Of a stretch of 57,786 bases of DNA, positions 24,554-34,200 are shown one piece after another. Positions within the stretch are counted from its first letter, which is position 1; each line of letters opens with the position of its first letter. The notes beneath the pieces were generated by a model. It made no database searches. It was not told where the DNA came from and saw only the letters and a list, made by a program, of their open reading frames with translations. Position numbers and translations under genes: made by a program. Source of the DNA: Flavobacteriaceae bacterium (GTDB lineage: Bacteria; Bacteroidota; Bacteroidia; Flavobacteriales; Flavobacteriaceae); contig JAFMMH010000004.1 of NCBI GenBank assembly GCA_017851655.1, positions 1 through 57,786 of the forward strand, given 5' to 3'.

Positions 24554-25850
24554 ACCTTTCTTGCTTTCCACTTGTTCGTTGTGGTTCATTTTTGTCCAAA
24601 GCAATTTTGGACAACTCCTGAAGATTTAACTTTCCTTGTTCAAAACGCTGTCCTTCTCCCTGATCAAAAGAAGCATAGCGAGCTTTTCTTAGTTTTTCTA
24701 TACCTCCATCATTAATCACTTTTTCTGCGGTCAATAAGGCTCTGGCAAAAACATCAGCACCTCCAATATGCGCATGAAAAATATCTTCCAAATCCGTTGA
24801 ATTTCTTCTTATTTTCGCATCAAAATTTATTCCTCCACCTTGTACTCCTCCCGCTCTTAAAAATACCAGCATAGCTTCGGTAACTTCATAAATGTTCACA
24901 GGAAATTGATCTGTATCCCATCCGTTTTGATTGTCGCCTCTATTGGCATCTATACTTCCTAACATACCTGCATTCGCTGCTACAGTCAATTCATGTTCAA
25001 AAGTGTGATGTGCTAGAGTTGCATGATTGACTTCTATATTGAGCTTAAAATCTTTATCAAGATTGTACTCTTTTAAAAATCCTATCGCTGTAGCTGCATC
25101 AAAATCGTATTGGTGTTTCATTGGCTCCATAGGTTTTGGTTCAATAAAGAAATTACCTTTAAAGCCTTGAGAACGAGCATAATCTCTTGCCATCGTTAAG
25201 ATTTGTCCCATATGATCCAATTCTCTGCCCATATCAGTATTCAATAAAGACATATAGCCTTCCCGACCACCCCAAAACACATAATTTTCTCCTCCTAAAG
25301 CAATCGTAATGTCCAATGCCATTTTTATTTGAGCACCTGCTCGTGCTACTACATTAAAATCTGGATTGGTTGCCGCACCATTCATATAGACTGGATTCGA
25401 AAAGCAGTTTGCTGTACCCCAAAGTAATTTTACTCCAGAGGCTTTCTGTTTGGCTGCAACATAATCTGCAATTGTTTTTAAACGTTTTTCATTTTCTGCT
25501 AAAGTTGGTGCTTCATCTACTAAATCAACATCATGAAAACAAAAATAATCGAAGCCCATTTTTGTAATAAATTCAAAAGCAGCATCGGCTTTATCTTTAG
25601 CTCGCTGAATAGGATCTGTAGATTCATCCCAAGGAAATTGTTGTGTCCCTGGTCCAAAAGGATCTCCACCTTGTCCGCAGAAGCTATGCCAGTATGCAAT
25701 GGCAAATTTAAAATGATCTCTCATGCTTTTCCCCATTACAAGCTGATCGGGATTGTAATATTTAAATGCTAGTGGATTATCCGAATTTTTTCCTTCGAAT
25801 TTAATTTCACCTATACCCTTATAAAATTCTTTATTTCCTGTAGTTATCAT
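24525..25850 (-). CDS. xylA: Xylose isomerase
   Basis: The 441-aa class II enzyme interconverts D-xylose and D-xylulose using two divalent metals. The catalytic histidine is in [12 protein letters not shown] (about residue 100), and the signatures [18 protein letters not shown] and [19 protein letters not shown] (metal ligands) are present. Length and sequence are typical of Bacteroidota XylA. Its start overlaps the xylB stop by 4 bp (ATGA), and its 3' end overlaps the FGE gene. Confidence 0.97.
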   Translation of the reverse strand: MITTGNKEFYKGIGEIKFEGKNSDNPLAFKYYNPDQLVMGKSMRDHFKFAIAYWHSFCGQGGDPFGPGTQQFPWDESTDPIQRAKDKADAAFEFITKMGFDYFCFHDVDLVDEAPTLAENEKRLKTIADYVAAKQKASGVKLLWGTANCFSNPVYMNGAATNPDFNVVARAGAQIKMALDITIALGGENYVFWGGREGYMSLLNTDMGRELDHMGQILTMARDYARSQGFKGNFFIEPKPMEPMKHQYDFDAATAIGFLKEYNLDKDFKLNIEVNHATLAHHTFEHELTVAANAGMLGSIDANRGDNQNGWDTDQFPVNIYEVTEAMLVFLRAGGVQGGGINFDAKIRRNSTDLEDIFHAHIGGADVFARALLTAEKVINDGGIEKLRKARYASFDQGEGQRFEQGKLNLQELSKIALDKNEPQRTSGKQERYENILNQYI

Positions 25851-27346
25851 AATTCTACTTTTAAGTTTTCTAATTTAGACTTTAATTCTATTTTCCATTT
25901 ATCGTATGCCAAACGATACAAGCTAGCTTCTTTTTGAGGCAATATTTCACTCATACGATCTATTGATGAGATACTTTGACTGTACTCTTCTAAACCATTA
26001 TATCCTACTCCTGCGGCACGAGCGGCACCTACTGCTCCAGTTGTATTATAAATCTCAATGGGTTGGCCAATAAGACTTGCGACAGTATCTGCAAAAATTT
26101 TAGAGCGGAAAAGATTATCGTTTCCTGCGCGTATAACATTTATATTCAACGCGTCTTTTTGCATGATTTCCATACCATAAGCAAAAGAAAATGCTATCCC
26201 CTCAAGTGCAGACCTGAATAAATGTCCTTGTTGATGCTGATTTAGGTTTAAGTTTGAAAACTGTGCTCCAGGTGTTTTGTTGTTCAGCATTCGTTCTGCC
26301 CCATTACCAAATGGAAGATTGATCAAACCTTCACTTCCAATAGGCACTTTTTCCGCCAAACTATTCATTGTATTAAAATCAGTATGATTTGCCATTTTAC
26401 GCAACCAACTGTATTGAATTCCTGCCCCATTCACACACAAGAGTGTTCCTATTAGGGGTTGCTCTGGGGTATAATTAACATGTGCAAAATGATTGACACG
26501 ATAAAATTCCTTTGATGAATTTCTGTCAGAAACTGCAAACAATACTCCTGAAGTACCCCCTGTGGCAGCTACTTCTCCGGGTTTTAAAATATTTAATGCC
26601 AGAGCATTATTGGGTTGATCTCCTGCACGATAACGCAAGGGAATTCCTTCTAATAAACCACTCTGAGCTGCCGCCTGTGCATTGACTTGCCCTTGATCAT
26701 CAAAATTATTGACACATGGTGGGGTAAGACTGTTATCAATACCATAATAATCCAATAACCAATTTGCGACTTTTTTTTCTTTAAAATCCCAAAGCATCCC
26801 TTCTGACAAACCATTGATGGTTGTGGCTATTTCGCCAGTAAATTTGTAGGCGATAAAATCACCTGGTAACATATAATAAGCGATTTTCTCATAGATGTGG
26901 GGTTCATTATCTTTTACCCATTTTAACTTAGAAGCGGTAAAATTTCCAGGTGCATTAAATAAGCGAGTACCAAATTTTTCCTCACCAATATCTTGTGCTG
27001 CTTTTTCACCAATAGCGACAGCCCTACTGTCACACCAAATTATAGAATCACGTAAAAGTGCTTTATTTTTATCCAATACCACAAGTCCGTGCATCTGATA
27101 GGAAATACCAATTGCTAATATCTGATTTGCATTTACATTATTTTCACTTAAAATCCTTTGGGTACCTACACACAAATGTTGCCACCACATTTCGGGATCT
27201 TGTTCTGCCCAATTTGCTTTAATCGCCAATATGGGCATTTCCTCATGAGGTTCTGAAATCACTGCCATTTTCCTGTTTGAATTTGTCTCAACCAGAGCTA
27301 TTTTTACAGAAGAGCTGCCTATATCATACCCTATAGTATACTTCAT
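25847..27346 (-). CDS. xylB: Xylulokinase
   Basis: This 499-aa FGGY-family kinase phosphorylates D-xylulose for the pentose phosphate pathway. Family features are the N-terminal phosphate loop [14 protein letters not shown], the substrate segment [22 protein letters not shown], and the ATP-site [10 protein letters not shown]. Length is typical. It overlaps the upstream alpha-hydroxy-acid oxidase stop and the xylA start by 4 bp each (ATGA), which indicates translational coupling. Confidence 0.95.
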   Translation of the reverse strand: MKYTIGYDIGSSSVKIALVETNSNRKMAVISEPHEEMPILAIKANWAEQDPEMWWQHLCVGTQRILSENNVNANQILAIGISYQMHGLVVLDKNKALLRDSIIWCDSRAVAIGEKAAQDIGEEKFGTRLFNAPGNFTASKLKWVKDNEPHIYEKIAYYMLPGDFIAYKFTGEIATTINGLSEGMLWDFKEKKVANWLLDYYGIDNSLTPPCVNNFDDQGQVNAQAAAQSGLLEGIPLRYRAGDQPNNALALNILKPGEVAATGGTSGVLFAVSDRNSSKEFYRVNHFAHVNYTPEQPLIGTLLCVNGAGIQYSWLRKMANHTDFNTMNSLAEKVPIGSEGLINLPFGNGAERMLNNKTPGAQFSNLNLNQHQQGHLFRSALEGIAFSFAYGMEIMQKDALNINVIRAGNDNLFRSKIFADTVASLIGQPIEIYNTTGAVGAARAAGVGYNGLEEYSQSISSIDRMSEILPQKEASLYRLAYDKWKIELKSKLENLKVEL

Positions 27347-28494
27347 TTCTTGTTCAAGAATTTAGGTAAATCAATTGTTTTTTCACATCCAATTTGCTCC
27401 ATTACTTGTTGCAACTCTGTTTTAATTAAATCCATTGTATGCATTGCACCTTTATTCCCTAGTGCACCAACACCATACATAAAAGATCTTCCTAAAAAGG
27501 TGAAGGCTGCTCCTTCAGCAAGAGTTCTAGCAACATCTGGTCCGGAACGAATTCCACTGTCCATCATTATGGTAATTTTATCTTGGTATTTTTCACGAAG
27601 TGTTTGCAAAGTGTGAATAGTAGAAGGGCCAGCGTCTAACTGACGGCCTCCATGATTAGAAAGAATGACTCCATCAATTCCCAATCGAATTGCTTTTTCC
27701 ATATCGGCTTCGCAAGCTACACCCTTCAATACAATCTTCCCTTTCCATTGTTCCCTAATGGGCTTTATCTTTTCTTCATTCAATCGACCATCAAAAGTTT
27801 CATCCATAAACTTTCCCAATTGACTCAAATTCAAACCTTTGGGCATGTATGGTTTTAAGGTTTCGAATTCAGGTTGACCATTAAATAATGTTTTCAAAGC
27901 CCACTCAGGTCGTTTAGCTATTTGATAAAAATTGCGAAGGGACATTTTTGGTGGCATAGCCAAACCGTTACGTATATCACGAGGTCTAAATCCAAAACTT
28001 GGCACATCACTGAGTAAAACCAGTACAGGATAACCTGCATCTGCTGCTCGATTTATTAGATCTTTTCTTACAACCTCTTTGGCAGGATAATACAACTGAA
28101 ACCAGGCTTTACCTTCTGTTATTGTTCCTATTTTCTCAATGCTTGATGTTGTTACAGTACTCAATATAAAGGGTAAGTTGTTCTCAAAAGCAGCCTGAGC
28201 TAAAATCTCTGGTGCCTTGGGCCACATTAATCCCTGGAGTCCTATGGGAGCGACACCAAAGGGAGCGTCATATTGAGTGCCAAATAATTTTGTTTTTAAA
28301 CTGACATGAACCTTTTTTTTGAGATATTCAGGGAGTAGTTCAACAGCTCTAATCTCAGAAGTATTTTTATGTATATTAAAATCATCATTACAACCTCCGT
28401 CTAAATATTCGAATGCAAATTTGGGCATTTTAGACTTTGCCTTTTGGCGCAGATCAATTATGGAAGGATATTTTGGATTGAATTTTTTTAACAT
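27343..28494 (-). CDS. FMN-dependent alpha-hydroxy-acid oxidase/dehydrogenase
   Basis: The 383-aa TIM-barrel flavoprotein is of the L-lactate dehydrogenase/glycolate oxidase family. The catalytic His-Gly-Gly-Arg site is intact in ILSNHGGRQLDAG; the FMN-phosphate region (MMDSGIRSGPDV, then FLGRSFMYG) and FRPRDIRNG are present. It heads the xylose operon and overlaps xylB by 4 bp. A sugar-derived hydroxy acid (such as an aldonic or lactic acid) is therefore a reasonable substrate guess, but the family's substrate cannot be read from the sequence. Confidence 0.88.
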   Translation of the reverse strand: MLKKFNPKYPSIIDLRQKAKSKMPKFAFEYLDGGCNDDFNIHKNTSEIRAVELLPEYLKKKVHVSLKTKLFGTQYDAPFGVAPIGLQGLMWPKAPEILAQAAFENNLPFILSTVTTSSIEKIGTITEGKAWFQLYYPAKEVVRKDLINRAADAGYPVLVLLSDVPSFGFRPRDIRNGLAMPPKMSLRNFYQIAKRPEWALKTLFNGQPEFETLKPYMPKGLNLSQLGKFMDETFDGRLNEEKIKPIREQWKGKIVLKGVACEADMEKAIRLGIDGVILSNHGGRQLDAGPSTIHTLQTLREKYQDKITIMMDSGIRSGPDVARTLAEGAAFTFLGRSFMYGVGALGNKGAMHTMDLIKTELQQVMEQIGCEKTIDLPKFLNKK

Positions 28495-28608
28495 CTGTTA
28501 AATATAAAGAAAAGTCTAGCTATTATAATTTTTTTAAAAAAAAAGAGGTGAGATTCATATGATAAAAAATCATTAAATTGGTGCTTAACAAATGGAGACA
28601 CTTATATT

Positions 28609-29658
28609 ATGAAGACGAAAACACAAGATCAATCACGGCGTGCTTTTATTGGAAAGGTTGCTGCAGTGACATCAGGAATTTCACTAGGCACCTCTAAGAT
28701 ATGGGGAGCGCCTTCTTATATTCCCAATTTATTAAACCCAAATAGTCGTATTAATGGCGTACAATTGGGACTCATTACCTATTCTTTTAGAGCCCTTGAA
28801 GATCAAAGTGCAGAAGCTACACTTCAATATATTTTGGATTGTGGAGTAAATTCAATCGAATTAATGGGAGGTGTTGCAGAATCCTTTATCGGACGCCCTG
28901 AAAATAAAATGGATCGAAGAATGTACTACCGTCTAAGACGCAAAGAAAGTAATAATGAATTGACAAAAGAGGAAGAAAAAGAATTTGCAGATCTCAAAAA
29001 ACAACAAGAATCCTTCGATAAAGAAGTAGCCGCTTGGGAAAAAACAAGATCCATTGATGGTTTTTCCGAGCTTCGAAAAATGTACAATAGTGCAGGTGTT
29101 GAAATTTACGCTTTCAAACCTGATTACTTATTGCGAGAAGGAAATTCCGACGAAAATATCAATTATGCCATGCAGGCAGGAAAACTATTAGGTGCTAGTC
29201 ACGTTACCTTAGAACTTCCTAAGGAAGCTTCTCATAGCCTAAAATTGGGACAGTTGGGAGAAAAAAATGGAATGAAAGTTGCATACCATGGGCATGAACA
29301 ACAACATCCTCATTGGTGGGATACCGCACTAGAACAATCTCCAAATAATGCAATGAATCTTGACTTAGGTCATTACATTGCAGCAGGAAATACCGATGCA
29401 ATAGATTTTATTCAGAACAACCATCAACATATCATGAGCATGCATGTGAAAGACCGTCAAAACCCAGAAAACGGGAAAAAGAATGTTGTTTTTGGGCAAG
29501 GAAACACTCCCATAGCAGAGGTACTCCAGCTTATGAGAGACAACAAATATCAATATGCAGCAACGATAGAATATGAATATGATACCCCAAAAGACTCAAC
29601 GATTATTAAAGAGATCCAAAAAAGTGTGATGTATTGTAAAAATGCTCTAGAGTCTTAA
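28609..29658 (+). CDS. Tat-exported sugar isomerase/epimerase-like TIM-barrel protein
   Basis: The 349-aa protein starts with a twin-arginine signal (QSRRAFIGKVAAVTSG) and continues with an AP-endonuclease-2/xylose isomerase-like TIM barrel (INGVQLGLITYSFR onwards). Metal-binding candidates are in VAYHGHEQQHPHWWD, MNLDLGHYIAAG, MSMHVKDRQ and ATIEYEYD. A charged insert (about residues 105-150) interrupts the barrel. Related exported proteins epimerise or dehydrate sugars or inositols. It is divergent from the xylose operon across a 114-bp gap with no clear TAnnTTTG box, and it ends in a strong terminator. Confidence 0.87.
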   Translation: MKTKTQDQSRRAFIGKVAAVTSGISLGTSKIWGAPSYIPNLLNPNSRINGVQLGLITYSFRALEDQSAEATLQYILDCGVNSIELMGGVAESFIGRPENKMDRRMYYRLRRKESNNELTKEEEKEFADLKKQQESFDKEVAAWEKTRSIDGFSELRKMYNSAGVEIYAFKPDYLLREGNSDENINYAMQAGKLLGASHVTLELPKEASHSLKLGQLGEKNGMKVAYHGHEQQHPHWWDTALEQSPNNAMNLDLGHYIAAGNTDAIDFIQNNHQHIMSMHVKDRQNPENGKKNVVFGQGNTPIAEVLQLMRDNKYQYAATIEYEYDTPKDSTIIKEIQKSVMYCKNALES

Positions 29659-29690
29659 TTCTTTTTTTCCTCCAAAATGTAGAAATAGAA

Positions 29691-29730
29691 TAAAAAATAA
29701 ACCCTCCATATAGGAGGGTTTATTTTTTTT
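29691..29730. terminator. Bidirectional Rho-independent terminator
   Basis: Stem AAATAAACCCTCC / GGAGGGTTTATTT around a 5-nt loop (29708-29712), flanked by an A-run on the left and a T-run on the right. It serves the TIM-barrel gene on the plus strand and the secreted-protein gene ending at 29729 on the minus strand. Confidence 0.9.
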
Positions 29731-30466
29731 ATCTCATTGAATAATGCTTCTTTAGAAGAACTCTATAACGCAGGTCTCTTAACTTCATCATTTGCTGATA
29801 TTCTTTACTAGCATCTGAAATATTTCGTCCCATCATAGTTTTTAGATAATCTTCATGGCTAGCATACCAGTCTACAGTAACGTGGGTATGCGAAATATCT
29901 GTTCCATAGTCATCTATTCTTCTTGCAAAATCCCAGCCTTCTCTTAAAGAATTAGCAGCAATACTTTTAGTGCCATTTATTTCAGCATTTTCATAAGATT
30001 TCCATTTATCTCCTTTTAGCTTTATGACATTAAAGCTCATAAAATCTGGGATTTCTGCACCTCCTTCTTTTCGGATTTGAGCTAGACCCATGTATTTTAC
30101 AACCGCTACGATTTCTCTTATTTCCGATAAATCTTTCCCTCTCAACTGCATATCTCTTTGACTGACATTTTCGGGTCTTTCCCATTTAAAATCGTCAATT
30201 TTACCTTGCATTTCAACATCGTAAACTGTTGTTAGCATATGGGTGAAATTTTCTGCTGGATTATCTAAAACCTTCCAAACATCCCACCCTATGATAATTC
30301 CTGCATCTAATCTTTGTTGATGCGTCTTTGAGAAAACATTTTCAATGTAATTATCGTAAGCTTGAATATTTTTTGCATTAATAAAAGTCTGTTCAAAAAC
30401 AAGGTTTTGTGCAGTTATTGTAATGGAAGAAAGAAGTAAAATAAATAAATAATATTTTTTTTTCAT
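29729..30466 (-). CDS. Secreted protein of unknown function, possible dimeric alpha/beta-barrel fold
   Basis: A 245-aa protein with a signal peptide (cut near SITITAQ, residue about 20). The segment KTHQQRLDAGIIIGWDVWKVL and the later DISHTHVTVDWYASHEDY, each following a strand-helix unit, resemble secreted ferredoxin-like/NIPSNAP-type barrel proteins of marine Bacteroidota, probably as a tandem repeat of the fold. Function unknown. It follows the next gene upstream by 16 bp and shares its CATAAATCAATT leader. The 3' end lies in a terminator. Confidence 0.75.
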   Translation of the reverse strand: MKKKYYLFILLLSSITITAQNLVFEQTFINAKNIQAYDNYIENVFSKTHQQRLDAGIIIGWDVWKVLDNPAENFTHMLTTVYDVEMQGKIDDFKWERPENVSQRDMQLRGKDLSEIREIVAVVKYMGLAQIRKEGGAEIPDFMSFNVIKLKGDKWKSYENAEINGTKSIAANSLREGWDFARRIDDYGTDISHTHVTVDWYASHEDYLKTMMGRNISDASKEYQQMMKLRDLRYRVLLKKHYSMR

Positions 30467-30481
30467 TGTAATTGATTTATG
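30467..30481 (-). promoter_or_regulatory. Leader element CATAAATCAATT, copy 1
   Basis: Reading on the minus strand, CATAAATCAATT is followed by ACA and the ATG at 30466. It is identical in sequence and spacing to copies before 31157 and 39759. Here it lies in the 16-bp gap between two co-directional genes, so it is in the mRNA and not a promoter. Confidence 0.6.
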
Positions 30482-30482
30482 A

Positions 30483-31157
30483 TTAATGTTTGTTAAAAAG
30501 GTGAATATTGTTTGTGAAATAGCTTTTGACTAGTTTAACCTCTCCACGCTCTTTCAAAAAATCTTTGAAAGCTTTCGTTTTTTGAATAGCTCTTTCAACT
30601 AGAACTATATCATTCAAATTTTCTCCATTAAGTGCTGTAGAGTGCGTTCCTCCAAGTCCTCCCATGTCTATAGAAGTAACACTTGTAATTCTATCTCCCA
30701 AAATACCATCTATAGATTTGATAAACTTATCATAAGCTGTAAGAAATTGCTCCGGATTTTCTGGGATAATCTCCCAGTGTTTAGCAGCCTTACTCTTTGC
30801 TCGATCACCTTGTCTCCACCTGAGATTAGTCAAGACCATAGATCTATCAACACTATTAAAATGAGTTCTTAGTTTTCCAACATAGGCTTCCCATTCTACA
30901 TCTGATTTTTGGACTTTTTCGCCCCAATTGGCAGGGTCGCCTGCAAAAATAATACGATGGGTTACACCATCTAAATAATGTGCTACTTGAAGAACAGCTG
31001 CTCCGGATTTACGCTCTACATTGTGGTATCCTTCAAACAGTCTCGCTACCTCATCGGCCTCACCCATTTTAACATCTAAGTTAATTACCCGAATACTCAT
31101 CTGAGAAACAGCAGACAGTGAGCTAAATAAAAATAGTGACAGAATTAATTTTTTCAT
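30483..31157 (-). CDS. Secreted protein of unknown function, second member of pair
   Basis: The 224-aa protein has a signal peptide (LFSSLSAVSQ, cut near residue 19). The body appears as two similar strand-helix units (IRVINLDVKMGEADEVARLF and HWEIIPENPEQFLTAYDKF), with GGLGGTHSTAL near residue 165, compatible with a tandem dimeric alpha/beta-barrel fold. Not identified with a known enzyme. First gene of the pair; a TACTTTGG near-promoter sequence lies 31192 to 31185 on the minus strand, and the CATAAATCAATT leader immediately precedes the start. Confidence 0.72.
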   Translation of the reverse strand: MKKLILSLFLFSSLSAVSQMSIRVINLDVKMGEADEVARLFEGYHNVERKSGAAVLQVAHYLDGVTHRIIFAGDPANWGEKVQKSDVEWEAYVGKLRTHFNSVDRSMVLTNLRWRQGDRAKSKAAKHWEIIPENPEQFLTAYDKFIKSIDGILGDRITSVTSIDMGGLGGTHSTALNGENLNDIVLVERAIQKTKAFKDFLKERGEVKLVKSYFTNNIHLFNKH

Positions 31158-31172
31158 TGAAATTGATTTATG
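31158..31172 (-). promoter_or_regulatory. Leader element CATAAATCAATT, copy 2
   Basis: Minus-strand CATAAATCAATT plus TCA before the ATG at 31157. A near -7 box (TACTTTGG) ends exactly 13 nt upstream, the same distance as at copy 3, so the element would be in the 5' untranslated region. Confidence 0.6.
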
Positions 31173-31261
31173 ATTATTTATATAACCAAAGTAGAGAGAG
31201 TTAAACTGATATCAAAACAATATTGTAAAAAATATCTAAGTGTTGAAAAAAGTACTCCAAT

Positions 31262-33547
31262 TTATGTGGATAGGAAGTGAGTGGTATTATCTAAAAGAAC
31301 CGAAACTTCTTTCCCTTCTAAAAGGACTAGTTTCGTTTTCTCATGACTAACATCTACATATATCAGACGTTCTCTGAAGTTTAAATGAAAAGAATATGAC
31401 GTCCATTTGTCTGGAATTTTTGGTGCTAAACTAAGCTTTCCGTCTATAATTCTCACCCCTGCAAATCCTTCAATAAGACTCATCCAAGTTCCTGCCATTG
31501 AAGTTACATGTAGGCCTTCATGAACTTCTTTATTATAATCATTCAGATCTAGACGTGCTGTTTGTAAAAAATAAGTGTACGCCTGATCCAGGTAATCTAA
31601 CCTAACGGATTCAATACAATGTATACATGGGGAAAGTGAAGATTCGTGAACGGTGAAATTTTCATAAAAGTCAAAATGGCGTTTAAGTTCCTCCGTAGTA
31701 AAATCATCTTCAAAAAAATAAAAGCCTTGCAATAGATCAGCTTGTTTAATGTAGGGGGAGCGTAAAATACGATCCCAAGACCAATTTTGATTGATAGGGC
31801 GTTGATCTACAGGAATTTGTGATGCAGGAATCAATTCTTTATTTAAAAAACCATCGTGCTGAATGTAAAGACTTAAATCACTTGAATACGGCAAATACAT
31901 TTGATTTTCTATGGTTTCCCATTGATTAATTTCAGTCTTGCTTATTCCTGTTTTTTGACAAATACGCTCATGATTTTCACTGTCTTCTTTAGACATCTTT
32001 TCAATCACTTCACGGGTATATCTAAGGCACCATCTTGCGCTGTAGTTCGTATACCAGTTGTTATCTACATTATTTTCATATTCATTTGGACCGGTAACAC
32101 CCAGAATCACGTATAGATTCAAATGAGTTGAAAAACTTGCCCTTTGTGCCCAAAAACGACAAATCCCGATAAGGACCTCTAAGCCCATCTCCGCCATGTG
32201 TCCTTCATCATTGGTGTACTCTATGTATTTTTTAATTGCAAAAGCGATTGCTGAATTCCGGTGAATTTCTTCAAAAGTAATTTCCCATTCATTATGACAT
32301 TCTTCACCGTTTGCTGTGACCATAGGATAGAGCGCTGCCCCTGATTTAAATCCCAATTTCGATGCGTTTTCTATGGCTTTATCCAATTGATTATAGCGAT
32401 AACGCAATAGGTTTTTAGCTACACTTTTGCTCTTTGTACCTAAATAAAAAGGAAGACAATAGGCTTCCGTATCCCAATAGGTAACCCCACCGTATTTTTC
32501 ACCTGTAAATCCTTTGGGGCCGACGTTTAAATTGGCGTGTTTCCCAGTGTAAGTTTGATTGAGATGGAAGATGTTAAAACGAATGGCCTGCTGTGCACTA
32601 ACATCACCATGAATTTTAATATCAGAATTCTTCCAAATTGTTTCCCATTCAGATACATGCTGTTTTAAAAGCGCATCAAATCCATAGGACTCTGCCTTAA
32701 TAAGGGTGTGAAGGGCGATATTTTTTAAATTCTGTTCTGGAAAATCTACAGAATTGGTGTACCCTCCAAAGGTAATTACAGATAAACTGCTATTTTGTTC
32801 AACTTCTATCTTGTAGCTTATACCTGCAATGGAATCATTGGTCAATGGTTCTCCTTCAAGCTCAAATCCATTCCCATTCATCTGAAATTGGGTGCTGTTA
32901 AAAGTACAGATTTGAAAATCTGACTTCAACACACGAGAGTGATGGAGAATGTGGTTTTTTTCGATACTTGTGTCTAAATCTTCTGTAAATGGTTCGTTCC
33001 AATTAGAGTCTTTATTTTTAGTATCGTGCTTGATATTGGGTATTACTTGAAGCGTCACAGCTTGATTCAGCGGAGTAAGTGTGTATTTCAATGCTCCTAG
33101 CTGCTCCATTGCCATTGAGATAAAGCGAATTGAAGATACCTGAAGTTGAATTCCATTTTGTAGTTCAACGGTAAAATCCCTTCGGTACCATCCCTCTTTC
33201 ATATTGAGTTCTCGAGAGAAATGATTTACTTTTTTACATCGATTTAAATCAAGCAGCTCCCCATTTACTTCAAAACGGATACCTCCCCAAGCTGGACAAT
33301 TCACTGTTTTGGCAAAATATTCAGGATATCCCTTTTTCCACCAACCTACTTTTGTTCGGTCTGGATAATATATCCCCGAGATATAATTACCATAAAGGTG
33401 TTCGCCTGAATAATCCTCTTCAAAATTGGCTCGTTGACCAAATTTTCCATTACCAATACTAAAAATACTTTCTGAAGCTAGAATATGACTTTGATCAAAA
33501 CCTTCTTCTATAATAGACCATTCATCTTCTTTGATGTAGTTGATCAT
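31262..33547 (-). CDS. Glycoside hydrolase family 65 phosphorylase (maltose phosphorylase-like)
   Basis: The 761-aa cytoplasmic enzyme has the three GH65 parts: an N-terminal beta-sandwich (starting EDEWSIIEEGFDQSHILASESIFSIGNG), an (alpha/alpha)6 catalytic barrel, and a short C-terminal beta-sheet. The catalytic acid glutamate is in GVTGPNEYENNVDNNWYTNY; GGVTYWDTE is also typical. It should phosphorolyse maltose to glucose and beta-glucose-1-phosphate, which fits the adjacent beta-phosphoglucomutase. Trehalose or kojibiose specificity cannot be excluded by eye. Starts in an ATGA overlap with pgmB. Confidence 0.92.
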   Translation of the reverse strand: MINYIKEDEWSIIEEGFDQSHILASESIFSIGNGKFGQRANFEEDYSGEHLYGNYISGIYYPDRTKVGWWKKGYPEYFAKTVNCPAWGGIRFEVNGELLDLNRCKKVNHFSRELNMKEGWYRRDFTVELQNGIQLQVSSIRFISMAMEQLGALKYTLTPLNQAVTLQVIPNIKHDTKNKDSNWNEPFTEDLDTSIEKNHILHHSRVLKSDFQICTFNSTQFQMNGNGFELEGEPLTNDSIAGISYKIEVEQNSSLSVITFGGYTNSVDFPEQNLKNIALHTLIKAESYGFDALLKQHVSEWETIWKNSDIKIHGDVSAQQAIRFNIFHLNQTYTGKHANLNVGPKGFTGEKYGGVTYWDTEAYCLPFYLGTKSKSVAKNLLRYRYNQLDKAIENASKLGFKSGAALYPMVTANGEECHNEWEITFEEIHRNSAIAFAIKKYIEYTNDEGHMAEMGLEVLIGICRFWAQRASFSTHLNLYVILGVTGPNEYENNVDNNWYTNYSARWCLRYTREVIEKMSKEDSENHERICQKTGISKTEINQWETIENQMYLPYSSDLSLYIQHDGFLNKELIPASQIPVDQRPINQNWSWDRILRSPYIKQADLLQGFYFFEDDFTTEELKRHFDFYENFTVHESSLSPCIHCIESVRLDYLDQAYTYFLQTARLDLNDYNKEVHEGLHVTSMAGTWMSLIEGFAGVRIIDGKLSLAPKIPDKWTSYSFHLNFRERLIYVDVSHEKTKLVLLEGKEVSVLLDNTTHFLST

Positions 33548-34200
33548 GCCTTAAAATCGTTTAATGCTATTTCTATAAAATTTTTGCAGATACGAGATGC
33601 CATTGACAAGTCATCTGCATTTCCAATGCCTACAGTAGTCATTCCAATTTGATTTGCAGCTATAACACCCGCACTTGAATCTTCAAAAACTACACATTTA
33701 GAAGGTGGAGAGTTTGCTAATTTCGCTGCAATTTCGAATCCTTCTGGATGAGGCTTAGACTGGGTGACATCATTACCATCTACACGAACATCAAATAGAT
33801 CAATGATTTTCAATTTAGATAGAATAAATTCTGCATTTTTACTCGAGGAGTATAATGCTATTGTATGTTGATGATTTCTGGCGTCTAAAATAAATTCATA
33901 AACGCCTTCAATGATATCCTTTTCAGATAGTTCCGTTAAAGCTTTTAGATACCGATCGTTTTTTTCCTTTAACAATCGCTCAAACATTTCTGTTGAAATT
34001 TCACTATCTGACCATTCAAGAATTTTTTTCAATGAATCTACTCGACTCACACCTTTCAATTGTTCGTTATTCTCATGGGTAAGTTCATAATCAAAAAGAG
34101 AAGCTGTTTGCTTCCAAGCTTGAAAGTGATAGGCCTCTGTTTTTGTAATGACTCCGTCAAGATCAAAAATAAAAGTTGGATAGTTCTGTTTTGTCTTCAA
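33544..34200 (-). CDS. pgmB: Beta-phosphoglucomutase
   Basis: This 218-aa HAD-family enzyme turns beta-glucose-1-phosphate into glucose-6-phosphate. The catalytic pair Asp-x-Asp is in FIFDLDGVITKTEAYHFQAW, the cap motif is LKGVSRVDSL, and the later motifs SSSKN and VVFEDSSAGVIAA are present. No ATG fits: the start is TTG at 34200, overlapping the MFS stop as TTGA. It completes the phosphorolytic maltose pathway with GH65 downstream. Confidence 0.94.
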   Translation of the reverse strand: MKTKQNYPTFIFDLDGVITKTEAYHFQAWKQTASLFDYELTHENNEQLKGVSRVDSLKKILEWSDSEISTEMFERLLKEKNDRYLKALTELSEKDIIEGVYEFILDARNHQHTIALYSSSKNAEFILSKLKIIDLFDVRVDGNDVTQSKPHPEGFEIAAKLANSPPSKCVVFEDSSAGVIAANQIGMTTVGIGNADDLSMASRICKNFIEIALNDFKA

